Positions 45,880 through 55,500 of a stretch of DNA of 64,000 bases are shown here, piece after piece. The stretch's first letter is position 1, and each line of letters begins with the position of its first letter. The DNA comes from Bacteroidota bacterium (GTDB lineage: Bacteria > Bacteroidota > Ignavibacteria > Ignavibacteriales > SURF-24), in assembly GCA_030706145.1 (NCBI GenBank), contig JAUZPB010000002.1, positions 1 through 64,000 of the forward strand, written 5' to 3'. The translations under genes and the position numbers were made by a program. A model generated the notes under the pieces. That model was not told the DNA's origin. It was given only the letters and a program-made list of their open reading frames with translations, and searched no databases.

Positions 45880-46475
45880 TATGTACACTCTCTTTGGTAA
45901 GCCTTAAGGAGAATCTGGTCGTACTCCTGAAGAGTGATTTCCTTTGCACCGAACATGCTTAAGTGTTCGGTTTGATATTGGACATCAAGAAGCACAAAGC
46001 CTTTTTCATTCAAATGCTCAATAAGCTTGATTAAACTAGCCTTTGAGGCCTGTGAAACTTTTGAGAACATAGATTCTCCAAAAAAGGCTCCTTTAAAGGA
46101 AACGCCGTACAAGCCACCTACAAGGGTTCCATCCTGGTAGGTTTCGACAGAATGAAGATTTCCCTGGTTATACAAACCTTTGTAGGCATCAATAAGCTTT
46201 TCTGATATCCATGTGGTTTCCCTTGAAGCGCAGTTCCTAATTACGGAAAGGTAATCGGAATCAAATTTATAAACAAAGTCAGTTTGCTCCATAAATTTCC
46301 TAAGGCTCCGCGGATAATTATAATCTTCAAGGGGAATAATGGTTCGTATATCAGGCAAATACCAATCAATTTTTCCATTTTCATCAGCCATAGGAAAAGC
46401 ACCACGAGCATAGAGCATTATCATATTCTCAGGTAAAAGAAGGTCGTCTTCTGTAAAAAGTCTTTTTCTACTCAT
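45876..46475 (-). CDS. aat: Leucyl/phenylalanyl-tRNA-protein transferase
   Basis: The 199-residue enzyme adds Leu or Phe to N-terminal Arg or Lys of proteins, marking them for ClpAP. Blocks LYARGAFPMADENGKIDWY, ETTWISEKLIDAYKGLYNQG, HSVETYQDGTLVGGLYGVS and GESMFSKVSQASK are diagnostic. ATG 46475 overlaps the upstream DUF2721 gene by eight bases. A longer frame to 46532 lies wholly inside that gene. Confidence 0.92.
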   Translation of the reverse strand: MSRKRLFTEDDLLLPENMIMLYARGAFPMADENGKIDWYLPDIRTIIPLEDYNYPRSLRKFMEQTDFVYKFDSDYLSVIRNCASRETTWISEKLIDAYKGLYNQGNLHSVETYQDGTLVGGLYGVSFKGAFFGESMFSKVSQASKASLIKLIEHLNEKGFVLLDVQYQTEHLSMFGAKEITLQEYDQILLKAYQRECTY

Positions 46476-46959
46476 CTGCCCTAACTTCATACTGAACAAT
46501 ATCATAGGCTTTCTTAGTCTCAAAGAATGCAAAGCCTACACCAATAAAGACTACAATCATTCCCATAAGGAACGATGCAATAATGACATTTTTTAAGCCA
46601 AGATCATTATTATAAAAATCCATTGCGATAAGGAGTGAAGTCAAGACAAACAGTGCTACTGCAGTAGTATAACATAGGACACAATTTCTGACTAATTTTA
46701 CGCGGAATACTAATTCTTTAAGCTGTTTTGCCAGACTTTCAAGCCTTACATTTTCCTCATATGTAAAGATTCTTTCCCCAGCCTTTAGAGCTAGTCTTCT
46801 TTTTTCTTCATTAAGAAGACGTATTCTGTTTACAACTATTGAATATTTATTATTAATACCAAGAATTAGCAATCCACAGGCATTTATCATTACGGCAGGG
46901 GCCAGCATGAGCTGTATGACCTGTGTGACTGTCAGGTTTTGTCCGATTATTTGATTCAT
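46468..46959 (-). CDS. DUF2721 membrane protein
   Basis: The 163-residue protein has about three membrane helices: IQLMLAPAVMINACGLLILG, then RIRLLNEEKRR in a basic helical hairpin, CVLCYTTAVALFVLTSLLIA and IIASFLMGMIVVFIGVGFAF. This arrangement fits DUF2721. It overlaps aat by eight bases, suggesting coupled expression, though no shared function is known. Confidence 0.82.
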   Translation of the reverse strand: MNQIIGQNLTVTQVIQLMLAPAVMINACGLLILGINNKYSIVVNRIRLLNEEKRRLALKAGERIFTYEENVRLESLAKQLKELVFRVKLVRNCVLCYTTAVALFVLTSLLIAMDFYNNDLGLKNVIIASFLMGMIVVFIGVGFAFFETKKAYDIVQYEVRADE

Positions 46960-47139
46960 CTTTTCATGACCCTGAATTTATTTCAAATTTAATATAGAAA
47001 GCAGTAAACAAGAGCTAATATAAAAAAAATCAGATTAACTGCCAGTCTTTGAAAAGATAAAAATCAATTTTATATGTTTAATAGATCTAATTTTCGAAGC
47101 AAAACTTTTGTAGATCCCCCCAAAATAATAGATTCATTC

Positions 47140-49422
47140 CTAGAACTCAGCACTAAAGCCGATGGAAGGAAGTATACCTATTGAAGAAGGATCTTTTACT
47201 GAGTTTTTTCTTTCATCCCAACTAATCGAACTAATATTTTTTCTATTATATACATTTTGAATGTCTATATATGTAATAAGAGCCCAGTGTTCGAAATTCC
47301 ATCTTCTATCAACCCTAACATCAAGACTATGAGTAGAATTAAAGCGCAAAGAGTTATAGCTAGTTACGTTTTGTGTACCATCCTGATTAAAGGGAGTATA
47401 AGGTCTGCCTGAAGCATAGCGAAATCTAATAGAGCTTTCCCAGTTTTCATTAAATATATAGCCTCCACTTAAATTTAATATGAATCTCTGGTCAAAAATT
47501 CCAGGTCTTTTAATGTTATCCAGAGCTGTAAAATCTGCCCAGCTATATGTAATACTTGCGATACCATAGAATGGATTGGTCGAGGACTTCTTTTGAAGAA
47601 GCAATTCAACTCCCCTGGAATTACCTTTACCTTTATTTACAAGATGTTCCAAAGCAAATGAGGAGAAATTATCCTCACTTCCCCCAAAGCCTGTACCTGT
47701 ATTAGACAAAATAAGATAGGGCCTAAGTGTGCTGACAGGATAGTCATCATAAAACTTAAAGAATCCTTCAACCCTAAGCTGCAGATCCTCTCTTAGGCGT
47801 CTTTCAAAGCCTAGAATATAATGAGTAGATCGAATGTTTTTTAATTCCTTATTTTTCTCATCTCCCAAAAGCCAAATATATGAAGGGCTCTGGTAGTAGA
47901 GACCTGTGCTCATGTTTATTGTTGTAATTTCATCTGCAAAAATTGATAAAGAGATTCTTGGACTAAATGTCCACGGGTTTTTGATCCCGTCAAAGTAATC
48001 CATTCTTAAACCAGCTGTTAACCCAACAAGAGAACTAATCCTCGAATAATATTGAATAAAACTTCCAAATTTCTGAAACTTATCACTTTTATTTAACGAG
48101 CTTATCTGAAGAGTATCGCCAAAGCTAGTCTTGAAGAAGGGTAATTTTATATCTGAATTAAACCCAATAATCTTATACAATATTCCTGCACTAAACTCAG
48201 AGGCCTGCGAAGGTTTAAATACGATATCTGCCTGAAAGTTATTCTCCTGTTCAATTGAGTTGTTTAAGAAAATGGGATTTTGCAGAGTGTCTTTTTGGGA
48301 AAAATTAAATTTTGTATAGTTTCTATTAAGGCTAAGGTTCATAAACCCTTTATTAAATAGATGTTTAAGACTAAGTGCGCTAACATATTGGAACTGGTCA
48401 TTGCCCAAGGTTTTTGAATTTGTAAAGCGCTGTTCAGTCGTATTATTGAAATAATTTATCTTATCTAAAGCTCCAATAAACAGAAAAGACAGTGTGTTAT
48501 TATTATCCATTGAAAAAGATATTTTATTTAGCAGGTCATAGTACTCAGGGACAAAACCAAAACCTGCAGCCTTAAAAATAAGATCAAGATAGCTTCTTCT
48601 TGCAGATAGGAGGAAATTTGTTTTTTCGCTAAGGGGCCCCTCAGCATTCAGACCGAACTGTGTAGCAGAGATGGTAAGTTTGCCACCTAACCTATCTTTT
48701 CTTCCCTCGCGTAAGTTAATTTTCATTACAGAAGAGATCTTATCACCATAGGCAGAAGAGAAGCCTCCAGTAGAGAGATCTATATCCCTCACAAAATTAA
48801 GGTCTATATAGCTTAGCGGTCCACCAGAAGAGCCCTGGCTTCCGAAATGATTAATATTTGGTATAACAATATTATCAACAGTATAAAGGTTTTCTGAAGG
48901 AGCTCCTCCTCTAACAATCATATCATTTCTACCAGCTTCTGCCTGAGCAATCCCAGGCAGAGCTGAGATTGCTCTTACTACATCCTCAAAGCCCCCTGCA
49001 GAGCGCCTAATCTCTTCGAAGGAAAAGTTAGCTACGCTGTTAAATTCTGTAGAATTCTTTCGAAAATAGTCAGACTTAACGGTTATTGAATTCAATGTAA
49101 TTACCGAGCTCTGAAGCTGAAAATCAACTTCCGCTGAGCGGACATTATTTACTATCACTTCCGAAGTAACGGCTGTTATAAAGCCAATCATTGAAGCCCT
49201 AATTTCATACCTTCCAGGTGGAATGCCTTCTAATAAATATTCCCCTTTCTCATTTGTAACAGTCCCTTTGCTCATTCCATTAATAACAATATTTACCCCT
49301 TCAAGCGGCTGCTGAGTGGAAAGATCAATCACCTTCCCTTTGACTGATCCGGTCAGTAGTTCTGATGAATTAAGTATAGAAGTAAAAAAAAACAAGATGA
49401 ACATTAGTATAGCTGATTTCAT
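47140..49422 (-). CDS. TonB-dependent outer-membrane receptor
   Basis: The 760-residue receptor has a signal peptide, a carboxypeptidase-regulatory-like domain (about 25-105: GSVKGKVIDLSTQQPLEGVN), a plug (about 115-235, with LPGIAQAEAGRNDMIVRGGA) and a barrel ending in FSAEF with a C-terminal aromatic. The ligand is not evident. Its promoter region is shared with a divergent B12-binding regulator, which raises the chance of a cobamide-linked role, but the sequence does not prove it is BtuB-like. Confidence 0.88.
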   Translation of the reverse strand: MKSAILMFILFFFTSILNSSELLTGSVKGKVIDLSTQQPLEGVNIVINGMSKGTVTNEKGEYLLEGIPPGRYEIRASMIGFITAVTSEVIVNNVRSAEVDFQLQSSVITLNSITVKSDYFRKNSTEFNSVANFSFEEIRRSAGGFEDVVRAISALPGIAQAEAGRNDMIVRGGAPSENLYTVDNIVIPNINHFGSQGSSGGPLSYIDLNFVRDIDLSTGGFSSAYGDKISSVMKINLREGRKDRLGGKLTISATQFGLNAEGPLSEKTNFLLSARRSYLDLIFKAAGFGFVPEYYDLLNKISFSMDNNNTLSFLFIGALDKINYFNNTTEQRFTNSKTLGNDQFQYVSALSLKHLFNKGFMNLSLNRNYTKFNFSQKDTLQNPIFLNNSIEQENNFQADIVFKPSQASEFSAGILYKIIGFNSDIKLPFFKTSFGDTLQISSLNKSDKFQKFGSFIQYYSRISSLVGLTAGLRMDYFDGIKNPWTFSPRISLSIFADEITTINMSTGLYYQSPSYIWLLGDEKNKELKNIRSTHYILGFERRLREDLQLRVEGFFKFYDDYPVSTLRPYLILSNTGTGFGGSEDNFSSFALEHLVNKGKGNSRGVELLLQKKSSTNPFYGIASITYSWADFTALDNIKRPGIFDQRFILNLSGGYIFNENWESSIRFRYASGRPYTPFNQDGTQNVTSYNSLRFNSTHSLDVRVDRRWNFEHWALITYIDIQNVYNRKNISSISWDERKNSVKDPSSIGILPSIGFSAEF

Positions 49423-49454
49423 AGAATTTTTCCTGAACTGTTACAAAATATAAA

Positions 49455-49476
49455 TTGTATAACTTTTGTCTAAGTT
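49455..49476. promoter_or_regulatory. Two tandem 11-bp repeats between the receptor and the CarH-like regulator
   Basis: TTGTATAACTT (49455-49465) is followed directly by TTGTCTAAGTT (49466-49476), identical at 9 of 11 positions. They lie 33-54 bases from the receptor start and about 80 from the regulator start. CarH-type proteins bind tandem direct repeats of about 11 bp as a tetramer. Confidence 0.6.
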
Positions 49477-49555
49477 AAAGAGTTCCACAATGTTGAATAT
49501 TTTTTATTTTCTGTATATTTTATCAATATATTAGACATAATGTTAAAGATTTAAT

Positions 49556-50491
49556 ATGAATACAAAGCCACAATATGCCATAAAGGCAGTATCAAGCCTT
49601 ACAGGTCTAAGCACTTACCTTATAAGAGCATGGGAAAAGCGCTATGGAATACTAAATCCAAAGAGAACAGATACAAATAGAAGGTTATACACTGATGAAG
49701 AAATAGAAAAGCTTAGACTTCTTCGGCAAGCCGTATCATCAGGATTTAGTATAGGCAGTATTGCTAATTTTCCCAAAGAAAAATTAAAAAGTATTTTGAG
49801 CACTTCATTTAGGGAAGCATCTGCTCAAAGAGCAGATTTTGAAGAATATTCAGGTAACAGAAGATTTTCATCAGATTATTTGCAAAGCTGCCTTGTTTCA
49901 ATTTATAATTTTGATCAGGGTGGGTTAAAGGATATTTTAATTAAAGCTTCAGCTGAGCTAGGTCAAAATGAATTACTTGAGCGCTTAATAATACCTTTAA
50001 TAAATACAATTGGGGAAAAATGGGAAGAAGGAATATTAACAATAGCACAGGAGCACCTGGCAAGCTCAGAAATCGCAGATTTTCTTCATTATCAAAGAGG
50101 GCTGTATAAGAATGCTAAAAGCTCGCCTATTCTGATATCCGCAACCCCACAGGGAGAGCACCATGAGTTAGGTGCCTTAATAGTCTCAACTGTTGGGGGC
50201 TCAGTGGGGTGGAATGTTGTTCACCTGGGAACAAATCTACCTGTAGAGGAGATAGTTTTAGCTTCAAAGGCTTCGAAGGCAAAGCTTATTTGTCTTAGCC
50301 TTGTATATCCATTATATGATCCTCTAGTTGGAAATTATTTAACAAAGCTAAATGAGCTAAAAGGTAAAGGCATTAAGATAATACTAGGAGGCAGAGCATC
50401 CAGGTCGTATATAAATATGATGAAAGGTACCGATATTTTTATAATAAACGACCTAAGAGAATTTCGCAGACAGTTAGCTGAATTTCATTAA
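49556..50491 (+). CDS. MerR-family regulator with B12-binding domain (CarH/LitR-like)
   Basis: The 311-residue protein has a MerR DNA-binding domain (about 5-75: VSSLTGLSTYLIRAWEKRYG, TNRRLYTDEEI), a four-helix domain, and a Rossmann B12-binding domain (about 190-305). Trp156 and Glu166-His167 match the W...EH of Thermus CarH at the same spacing, and Glu201-x-His203-x-x-Gly206 gives the lower axial His. The residue after the Trp is Glu157, where Thermus CarH has the His of its light-exposed adduct. A light- or B12-responsive repressor is likely, with possible differences in photochemistry. Confidence 0.88.
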   Translation: MNTKPQYAIKAVSSLTGLSTYLIRAWEKRYGILNPKRTDTNRRLYTDEEIEKLRLLRQAVSSGFSIGSIANFPKEKLKSILSTSFREASAQRADFEEYSGNRRFSSDYLQSCLVSIYNFDQGGLKDILIKASAELGQNELLERLIIPLINTIGEKWEEGILTIAQEHLASSEIADFLHYQRGLYKNAKSSPILISATPQGEHHELGALIVSTVGGSVGWNVVHLGTNLPVEEIVLASKASKAKLICLSLVYPLYDPLVGNYLTKLNELKGKGIKIILGGRASRSYINMMKGTDIFIINDLREFRRQLAEFH

Positions 50492-50524
50492 ATAGATATT
50501 AGTTAAATAAATAATTAAGGAAGA

Positions 50525-50560
50525 AAGTCTGGTAAAGGCAATACCAGACTTTATCTTTTT
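50525..50560. terminator. Bidirectional terminator between regulator and efflux operon
   Basis: AAGTCTGGTA and TACCAGACTT form a perfect 10-bp stem with a 7-base loop. TTATCTTTTT follows on the plus strand, and an A-rich flank precedes it. It ends the convergent regulator and tolC-like genes. Confidence 0.8.
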
Positions 50561-51945
50561 CACCAAACTTTATCCCCTACTGCCTTTTTTAGCTGGTAAA
50601 AGCTAACAAGATTCCTGTAAGCTATCTGCAATTCTGAAAGCTGAGCTTCTGTAAGTCCAGTTTGAACATCTAAAAGGTCAAGATTGCTAATTATTCCATC
50701 CCTATATTGAAGTTCAGCTCTCTGGAGTGCTTTTTTTGCATGTTCCACCTGCACCTTAACAGTCTGGATTTGATTTTGCGCTGCAGCAATATCCGAGATA
50801 GCACGGTTAATTTCCGTTCTGATAGATAATTCAACTTCGCTTGTATGAGCCTGAGCGGCAAGCAAGTTAGCCTCAGATTCCTCTTCCATGGTGCGTGATC
50901 TTTGTCCATTGTAAATAGGATAATGGAATAAAACTCCGGCAGCCCAGTTACCTCTAAGAGCGTCTATGTTAGGCTCCAGACCATTTTTTATTCCGTATGA
51001 TAGACCAACACCTAAGCTTGGCATATCAGAAAGATGGGAAGTTTGTTTCATTTTTTCTGCACTTATCTCCGAATCTTTTGCCAGCTTCAATTCACTTCTT
51101 TGTACACTAGCAATTTTCATTAGTGAGTCGGCATTTACCGCAGAAAAAGAGTACTGAAGATCTCCCTTTAGATTTACTTCACTACTAGAGGGAAGTCCAA
51201 GGAGGCTTCTTAAATTTACTTCCTGTTTTCTTATTTCGTTTTCAATATCGATTCTCTGATTCTCTACCGAAGCCAGTCTTACCTGTGTAGTAGAAAGGTC
51301 AAAATCCGTTGCTGAACCACTCTGAATCCTTGCCTGTGTTACCTGCATATGTTTGTTCAGGTTATCAATCTGTTCATCTTTAACCTGAAGGCTTTGCCTT
51401 AAAAACAGTACAGAGTAAAATGTCTGTATAGTCTGAAAGGCAAGATTTGATTTCAGAAGATCGATATTATCTACAGCAGAAGTTTTATAAGACCTTACCA
51501 GCTCAGACTGTGCATTACGTTTACCAAAATCATAGACAGTGTGCTGAAGACTAAGGTGGGCGTCATAGTTATTAGCAGGTGCAAGAGCTGCTGAAAGTCC
51601 GCCAAAGGTAAATTCTGGTATTGGTGAAATTCTTGTATAGCTAGCCGTTACATCAATATTAGGAGAATAAGTAGTATTCTGCTGATTTATCCTAGCCTCT
51701 GCAACACCGACAAGTTCTTCAGCCTGTTTAATTGCAGGATAGCTTTGGATTGTCATTTCAATTGCCTTCTTAAGATCTATCTCATTTCCTTGATGAAGGA
51801 TTTTCGATTGCAAATTAACCATCTGTAAATTTCCGTTTTTATCTACTACCTCCTTAGGAGGAGATATTTTCATTTGTTGCTGTTGTGCATTTATATAAAG
51901 CGATGTTAAAGACACTATCATTAAGGTCAACACTATATTTTTCAT
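50560..51945 (-). CDS. TolC-family outer-membrane efflux protein
   Basis: The 461-residue protein has a signal peptide ending YINAQ and two outer-membrane-efflux repeats (about 50-240 and 260-455) of long coiled-coil helices (VAEARINQQNTTYSPNIDV, QVTQARIQSGSATDFDLSTT, LLDVQTGLTEAQLSELQIAY). It forms the outer-membrane duct for the HlyD and MFS proteins encoded upstream in the same operon, 26 bases away. Confidence 0.92.
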   Translation of the reverse strand: MKNIVLTLMIVSLTSLYINAQQQQMKISPPKEVVDKNGNLQMVNLQSKILHQGNEIDLKKAIEMTIQSYPAIKQAEELVGVAEARINQQNTTYSPNIDVTASYTRISPIPEFTFGGLSAALAPANNYDAHLSLQHTVYDFGKRNAQSELVRSYKTSAVDNIDLLKSNLAFQTIQTFYSVLFLRQSLQVKDEQIDNLNKHMQVTQARIQSGSATDFDLSTTQVRLASVENQRIDIENEIRKQEVNLRSLLGLPSSSEVNLKGDLQYSFSAVNADSLMKIASVQRSELKLAKDSEISAEKMKQTSHLSDMPSLGVGLSYGIKNGLEPNIDALRGNWAAGVLFHYPIYNGQRSRTMEEESEANLLAAQAHTSEVELSIRTEINRAISDIAAAQNQIQTVKVQVEHAKKALQRAELQYRDGIISNLDLLDVQTGLTEAQLSELQIAYRNLVSFYQLKKAVGDKVW

Positions 51946-51971
51946 TTCAATATCCTTACTCTAAAAAAGAA

Positions 51972-53582
51972 TTACTCCATTGCTGCTATTTTCTCTCTAT
52001 TTTTACTTTTCCTGTAACGCAGGAAAAACAAAGGGACAAGACAAAGAAAGGTTATACCAGCAGCTATTAAAAAATCATCATCTACAGACTGAACGAATGC
52101 CTGATTTGCCAGGTGTTGAGCAATAAGAACCTTTGATTTGGTTAGAAGTTGGCTACCAGAGCCGCCATTTGACTGCTGAACAAAACCCTGGATACCATTT
52201 TGTATGGAACGGAATGTAGGAGAGTATTGATCAACCGACTGACCATTTATAGCTGTATGGAAAATCACTCTTCTTGTAAGCATAGTTCCAAGTATTGCTA
52301 CGCCAAAACTTCCACCAATCTGTCTAATAACGTTAAACAGTCCGGATGCTTGTGCCATTTTTGGTCTTGGGATTCCGGCAAGGGCAATAGTACTCAAAGG
52401 AGTAAAAAGCATTCCCATTGCAAGACCTCTAAGATAAAGGGGCAGCATAATCTGAGATTGTTCACTATAGAGAGACAAGAAATTATTCAGATACAGGCTT
52501 ATGGCAAGTAAAACAATACCAATAAAAGCTGGAATCTTTGGATTAATTTTATCGGCTAAAAATCCCGAGATCGGAGACATTATGGCCTGAATGACTCCTA
52601 CGGGGAAGAAAACAAGTCCAGCCTGAAGAGCAGTATAATTCAAGGAATTCTCCAGATACAATGGTAAAAGGAAGGTGCTTCCAAATAGGCCAATTCCGAA
52701 TATAAACAAGATCGCGTTAGTAACCGAGAAGTTGAAATCTTTAAGCAAGCTAAGTTCAATCAAAGGATGCTCAACAGTCAGGTCCGTAGCTAAAAATACA
52801 ACAAAGCCAATAATAGCAAGGGCAAAACAGGTTAAAATAAAAGGAGAAGTCCATCCGCCGGTATTCCAGGAAGCATTTCCATTCGAGAGTCCGAGCAGAA
52901 GAAAAGAAAGAAAGACTGTCATAGAAATGAAACCTGCAAAATCAAAGGAACGAGTATGTTCAGTTTTATACTCGCGCTGAATAATAAATGTTGCAATCAT
53001 ACCTAGTATTCCAACCGGGACATTGACATCGAAAATTGCCTGCCAGTTGAAATTATCTATTAAATAACCGCCAATCATTGGGCCAAGTGATACAGAAGCG
53101 GCAGCTGCAATACCCCAAAATCCAAGGGCAATCCCTCTTTTTTCCGGTGGGAACTCGCGTGTTATTATAGCCATACCAACAGGCATCATAAAACCTGCCC
53201 CCGAGCCTTGAATTAATCTAAATGCAATAAGTGCATCTTCATTCCAGGAAAGGCTGCACAAAAATGAGCCTAAAGTAAAAAGGAAAAGTGCAAAACCATA
53301 AGTTTTTTTATATCCAAAGTGATCAGCTACCCAACCTGAGGTCGGCAGCATTACAGCAAAGACCAAAAGATAAGCTGTAAGGACCCATTCAATTTTATCC
53401 ACATCGGTACCAAAGGCTGTCATGATCTTTGTAAGTCCAACATTTACAATAGTTGAATCCAAGACAGCCATAAATGTTCCAACCATTATATTTGCAAGTA
53501 CCCACCACTTATATGAGGAATGCTCATAGTGAAGCGATGGAATACTTTGGGCAAGTTTTGTATGGAAAGAATTCTTAGCCAT
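51972..53582 (-). CDS. DHA2-type (EmrB-like) multidrug efflux transporter
   Basis: The 536-residue inner-membrane protein has 14 hydrophobic segments. Major-facilitator marks are VGTFMAVLDSTIVNVGLTKI (motif D1), TSGWVADHFGYKKT (motif A) and RLIQGSGAGFMMP (motif B). DHA2 proteins export drugs with proton import. It overlaps the membrane-fusion gene by eight bases. Confidence 0.93.
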   Translation of the reverse strand: MAKNSFHTKLAQSIPSLHYEHSSYKWWVLANIMVGTFMAVLDSTIVNVGLTKIMTAFGTDVDKIEWVLTAYLLVFAVMLPTSGWVADHFGYKKTYGFALFLFTLGSFLCSLSWNEDALIAFRLIQGSGAGFMMPVGMAIITREFPPEKRGIALGFWGIAAAASVSLGPMIGGYLIDNFNWQAIFDVNVPVGILGMIATFIIQREYKTEHTRSFDFAGFISMTVFLSFLLLGLSNGNASWNTGGWTSPFILTCFALAIIGFVVFLATDLTVEHPLIELSLLKDFNFSVTNAILFIFGIGLFGSTFLLPLYLENSLNYTALQAGLVFFPVGVIQAIMSPISGFLADKINPKIPAFIGIVLLAISLYLNNFLSLYSEQSQIMLPLYLRGLAMGMLFTPLSTIALAGIPRPKMAQASGLFNVIRQIGGSFGVAILGTMLTRRVIFHTAINGQSVDQYSPTFRSIQNGIQGFVQQSNGGSGSQLLTKSKVLIAQHLANQAFVQSVDDDFLIAAGITFLCLVPLFFLRYRKSKNREKIAAME

Positions 53583-54615
53583 TGTTTTTGCCGGCCTCCT
53601 TTACTTTCACTTCAACTGACATACCAGGGAGTAAAGAAAAGAAAGCTTTTTTTCCAGATATTTTACCAGATACTTTACCCGGGCCATCAATAGAGATCTT
53701 TACAGGCACTCTTTGTGTAACTTTGGTAAAATTTCCAGAGGCATTGTTTGGAGGAATAAGTGAGAATTGGGAAGCCGTATTTGACCCCATCTGGATTACT
53801 CTACCATAGAACTGCCTATCCGGGAAAGCATCGACAGAGATCTCAACCGAATCCCCAAGAGCTATCTCTCTTAATTTTGTTTCCTCGAGCTGCGCAGTTA
53901 CCCAAAGATTTTTTGTATCATAGACCGTATAGATTGGTTGTCCAGGCTGAACTACATCCCCCTCTAAGACCCATCGTTTTGCAACAACTCCGCTTATAGG
54001 AGAGACGATCAAGCCATTTTGAAGCTGAGCTTGAACAACACCAAGCTGAGCTTTAGTAGCGTTAACTTTCGAAATAGAAATATTATAATCTGCCTGAGCA
54101 GCCTCTAAGGCGCGGTTTGCATGGTCATATTGTTCCTTGGGTATAATATTATTTTGAAACTGTGATTTTGCCCTTTGAAAATCATCCTTAGCCCGCTCCA
54201 GGTTTACCTTGGAGAGTTGAATACTCTGCTGAGCGCTAGCTATAGCTGCAGAGATTTGTCTTTCCTGAGCTTTCAAATCCGTTGTATCTAATCTAACAAG
54301 CACCTGTCCTTGTTTTACCGTATCACCTTCATCAACAGTAAGTTTTGTAATACGGCCAAGCATTTTAGAACTTATAGAAGCTTTATCGCCATCAACAAAA
54401 GCATCATCTGTTGATACATAGCCTTTTGTCCCCAGATACCAATAGTATCCTATTCCGGACAAGACAAGAATTACAAAGACCGGGATAAGTATTCTTAAAG
54501 TTCTATAAAGAGGTTTTGAGTTTTTATCCTTTTGCTCAGACAGGTCACGCGGCTCATGACCATTATTATTTGTCAGTTTTCTATTTTTTAACTCCTGTTC
54601 TTCATTCACTTCCAA
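53575..54615 (-). CDS. HlyD/EmrA-family membrane fusion protein
   Basis: The 346-residue protein has one N-terminal membrane helix (ILIPVFVILVLSGIGYYW). A lipoyl-like half-motif (GYVSTDDAFVDGDKASISSK), a coiled-coil hairpin (about 110-190) and a beta-barrel domain (SPISGVVAKRWVLEGDVVQPGQ) follow. It bridges the MFS pump and TolC-like duct. It starts six bases after the TetR gene ends. Confidence 0.92.
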   Translation of the reverse strand: MEVNEEQELKNRKLTNNNGHEPRDLSEQKDKNSKPLYRTLRILIPVFVILVLSGIGYYWYLGTKGYVSTDDAFVDGDKASISSKMLGRITKLTVDEGDTVKQGQVLVRLDTTDLKAQERQISAAIASAQQSIQLSKVNLERAKDDFQRAKSQFQNNIIPKEQYDHANRALEAAQADYNISISKVNATKAQLGVVQAQLQNGLIVSPISGVVAKRWVLEGDVVQPGQPIYTVYDTKNLWVTAQLEETKLREIALGDSVEISVDAFPDRQFYGRVIQMGSNTASQFSLIPPNNASGNFTKVTQRVPVKISIDGPGKVSGKISGKKAFFSLLPGMSVEVKVKEAGKNNG

Positions 54616-54621
54616 AGTCTC

Positions 54622-55239
54622 CTATTTTTTTAATTCAATTCCTTTTATAAAAATATCGATCGTAATGGTCATCTCACGGCGGAGTTCGCGATATAGCTTA
54701 TTATCCATTTGCTTACCCAAAGCTTTTCTAATAACTCTTAAGCGCAGTCCTTGCAGCAAATGGATCAGGACACTAGAAAGTTCTTCGGCATTAATGTCCT
54801 TCTGGAATTCGCCCGTAGTAATACCATTTCTAATTATGTTTTCAATTACCTTCATTTCTTTATCAGAAAATTCATCTGAGAGCTTTTGCTGGAATGAGCT
54901 TTTATCGAGGAAAGAATGATTTGAAAGCATACCAAGGTTCATAAGCTGTTTAAAAAAGCCAATTCTCTCTTCAACATATGTTCTGAGCTTTTGCGATTCT
55001 GTATTTTCTTTTGCAAGTGTAAGTCCGATCTTTTCCATAAACTCATCTCTTTCCTGCGAAATAACAGATTCAAATAAACTCTCCTTTGTTGGAAAGTAAT
55101 AGTAGAGTGAAGCTTTGCCCATTTCAACTTCAGCAGAAATATCTTCCATCGTGGTTTTGGCAAAACCATATTGTGCAAAAATATTTCTAGCAGCCCGTAA
55201 GATTTGTTTTTCTCTTTCTTTACAAATTATTTCGTTCAT
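54622..55239 (-). CDS. TetR-family repressor of the efflux operon
   Basis: The 205-residue protein has the TetR helix-turn-helix in its first 50 residues: ILRAARNIFAQYGFAKTTME and SAEVEMGKASLYYYFPTKES. The C-terminal ligand domain is variable. As first gene of the tetR-hlyD-mfs-tolC unit it should repress its own operon until a drug binds. A palindrome 38-68 bases upstream is the likely operator. Confidence 0.9.
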   Translation of the reverse strand: MNEIICKEREKQILRAARNIFAQYGFAKTTMEDISAEVEMGKASLYYYFPTKESLFESVISQERDEFMEKIGLTLAKENTESQKLRTYVEERIGFFKQLMNLGMLSNHSFLDKSSFQQKLSDEFSDKEMKVIENIIRNGITTGEFQKDINAEELSSVLIHLLQGLRLRVIRKALGKQMDNKLYRELRREMTITIDIFIKGIELKK

Positions 55240-55276
55240 TTTATATGATTCTTGTTGTAGTTTTAAATAATTAGAC

Positions 55277-55307
55277 TTTTCGACTATTCTACTTAAACAG
55301 TCGAAAA
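55277..55307. promoter_or_regulatory. Inverted repeat, probable TetR operator of the efflux operon
   Basis: TTTTCGACT (55277-55285) and AGTCGAAAA (55299-55307) are perfect 9-bp arms 13 bases apart, just upstream of the TetR gene. Size and place fit a TetR-type site overlapping the promoter. Confidence 0.65.
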
Positions 55308-55500
55308 ATAAAAAACGTTCCTCACATTTTCAACATTTTTCGCTTGATCTTACATGGGGGGGGAAAGTGGAAGACTAGATAAATTATCTCTAGACTTTAG
55401 CTAAGTCCCATTTTCAGGATAGTATGTCAAAGGGGAAAAACTTACAAGGATTGGAATTTTTGTTTTAATATAAGAGGAATGCAAAATCAGAGGCATGCAC

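Noticed and set aside
55360-55375. Run of eight or nine G near the TetR gene as a special element
   Set aside because: It is a simple homopolymer in a noncoding gap with no partner sequence, so I attach no function to it.
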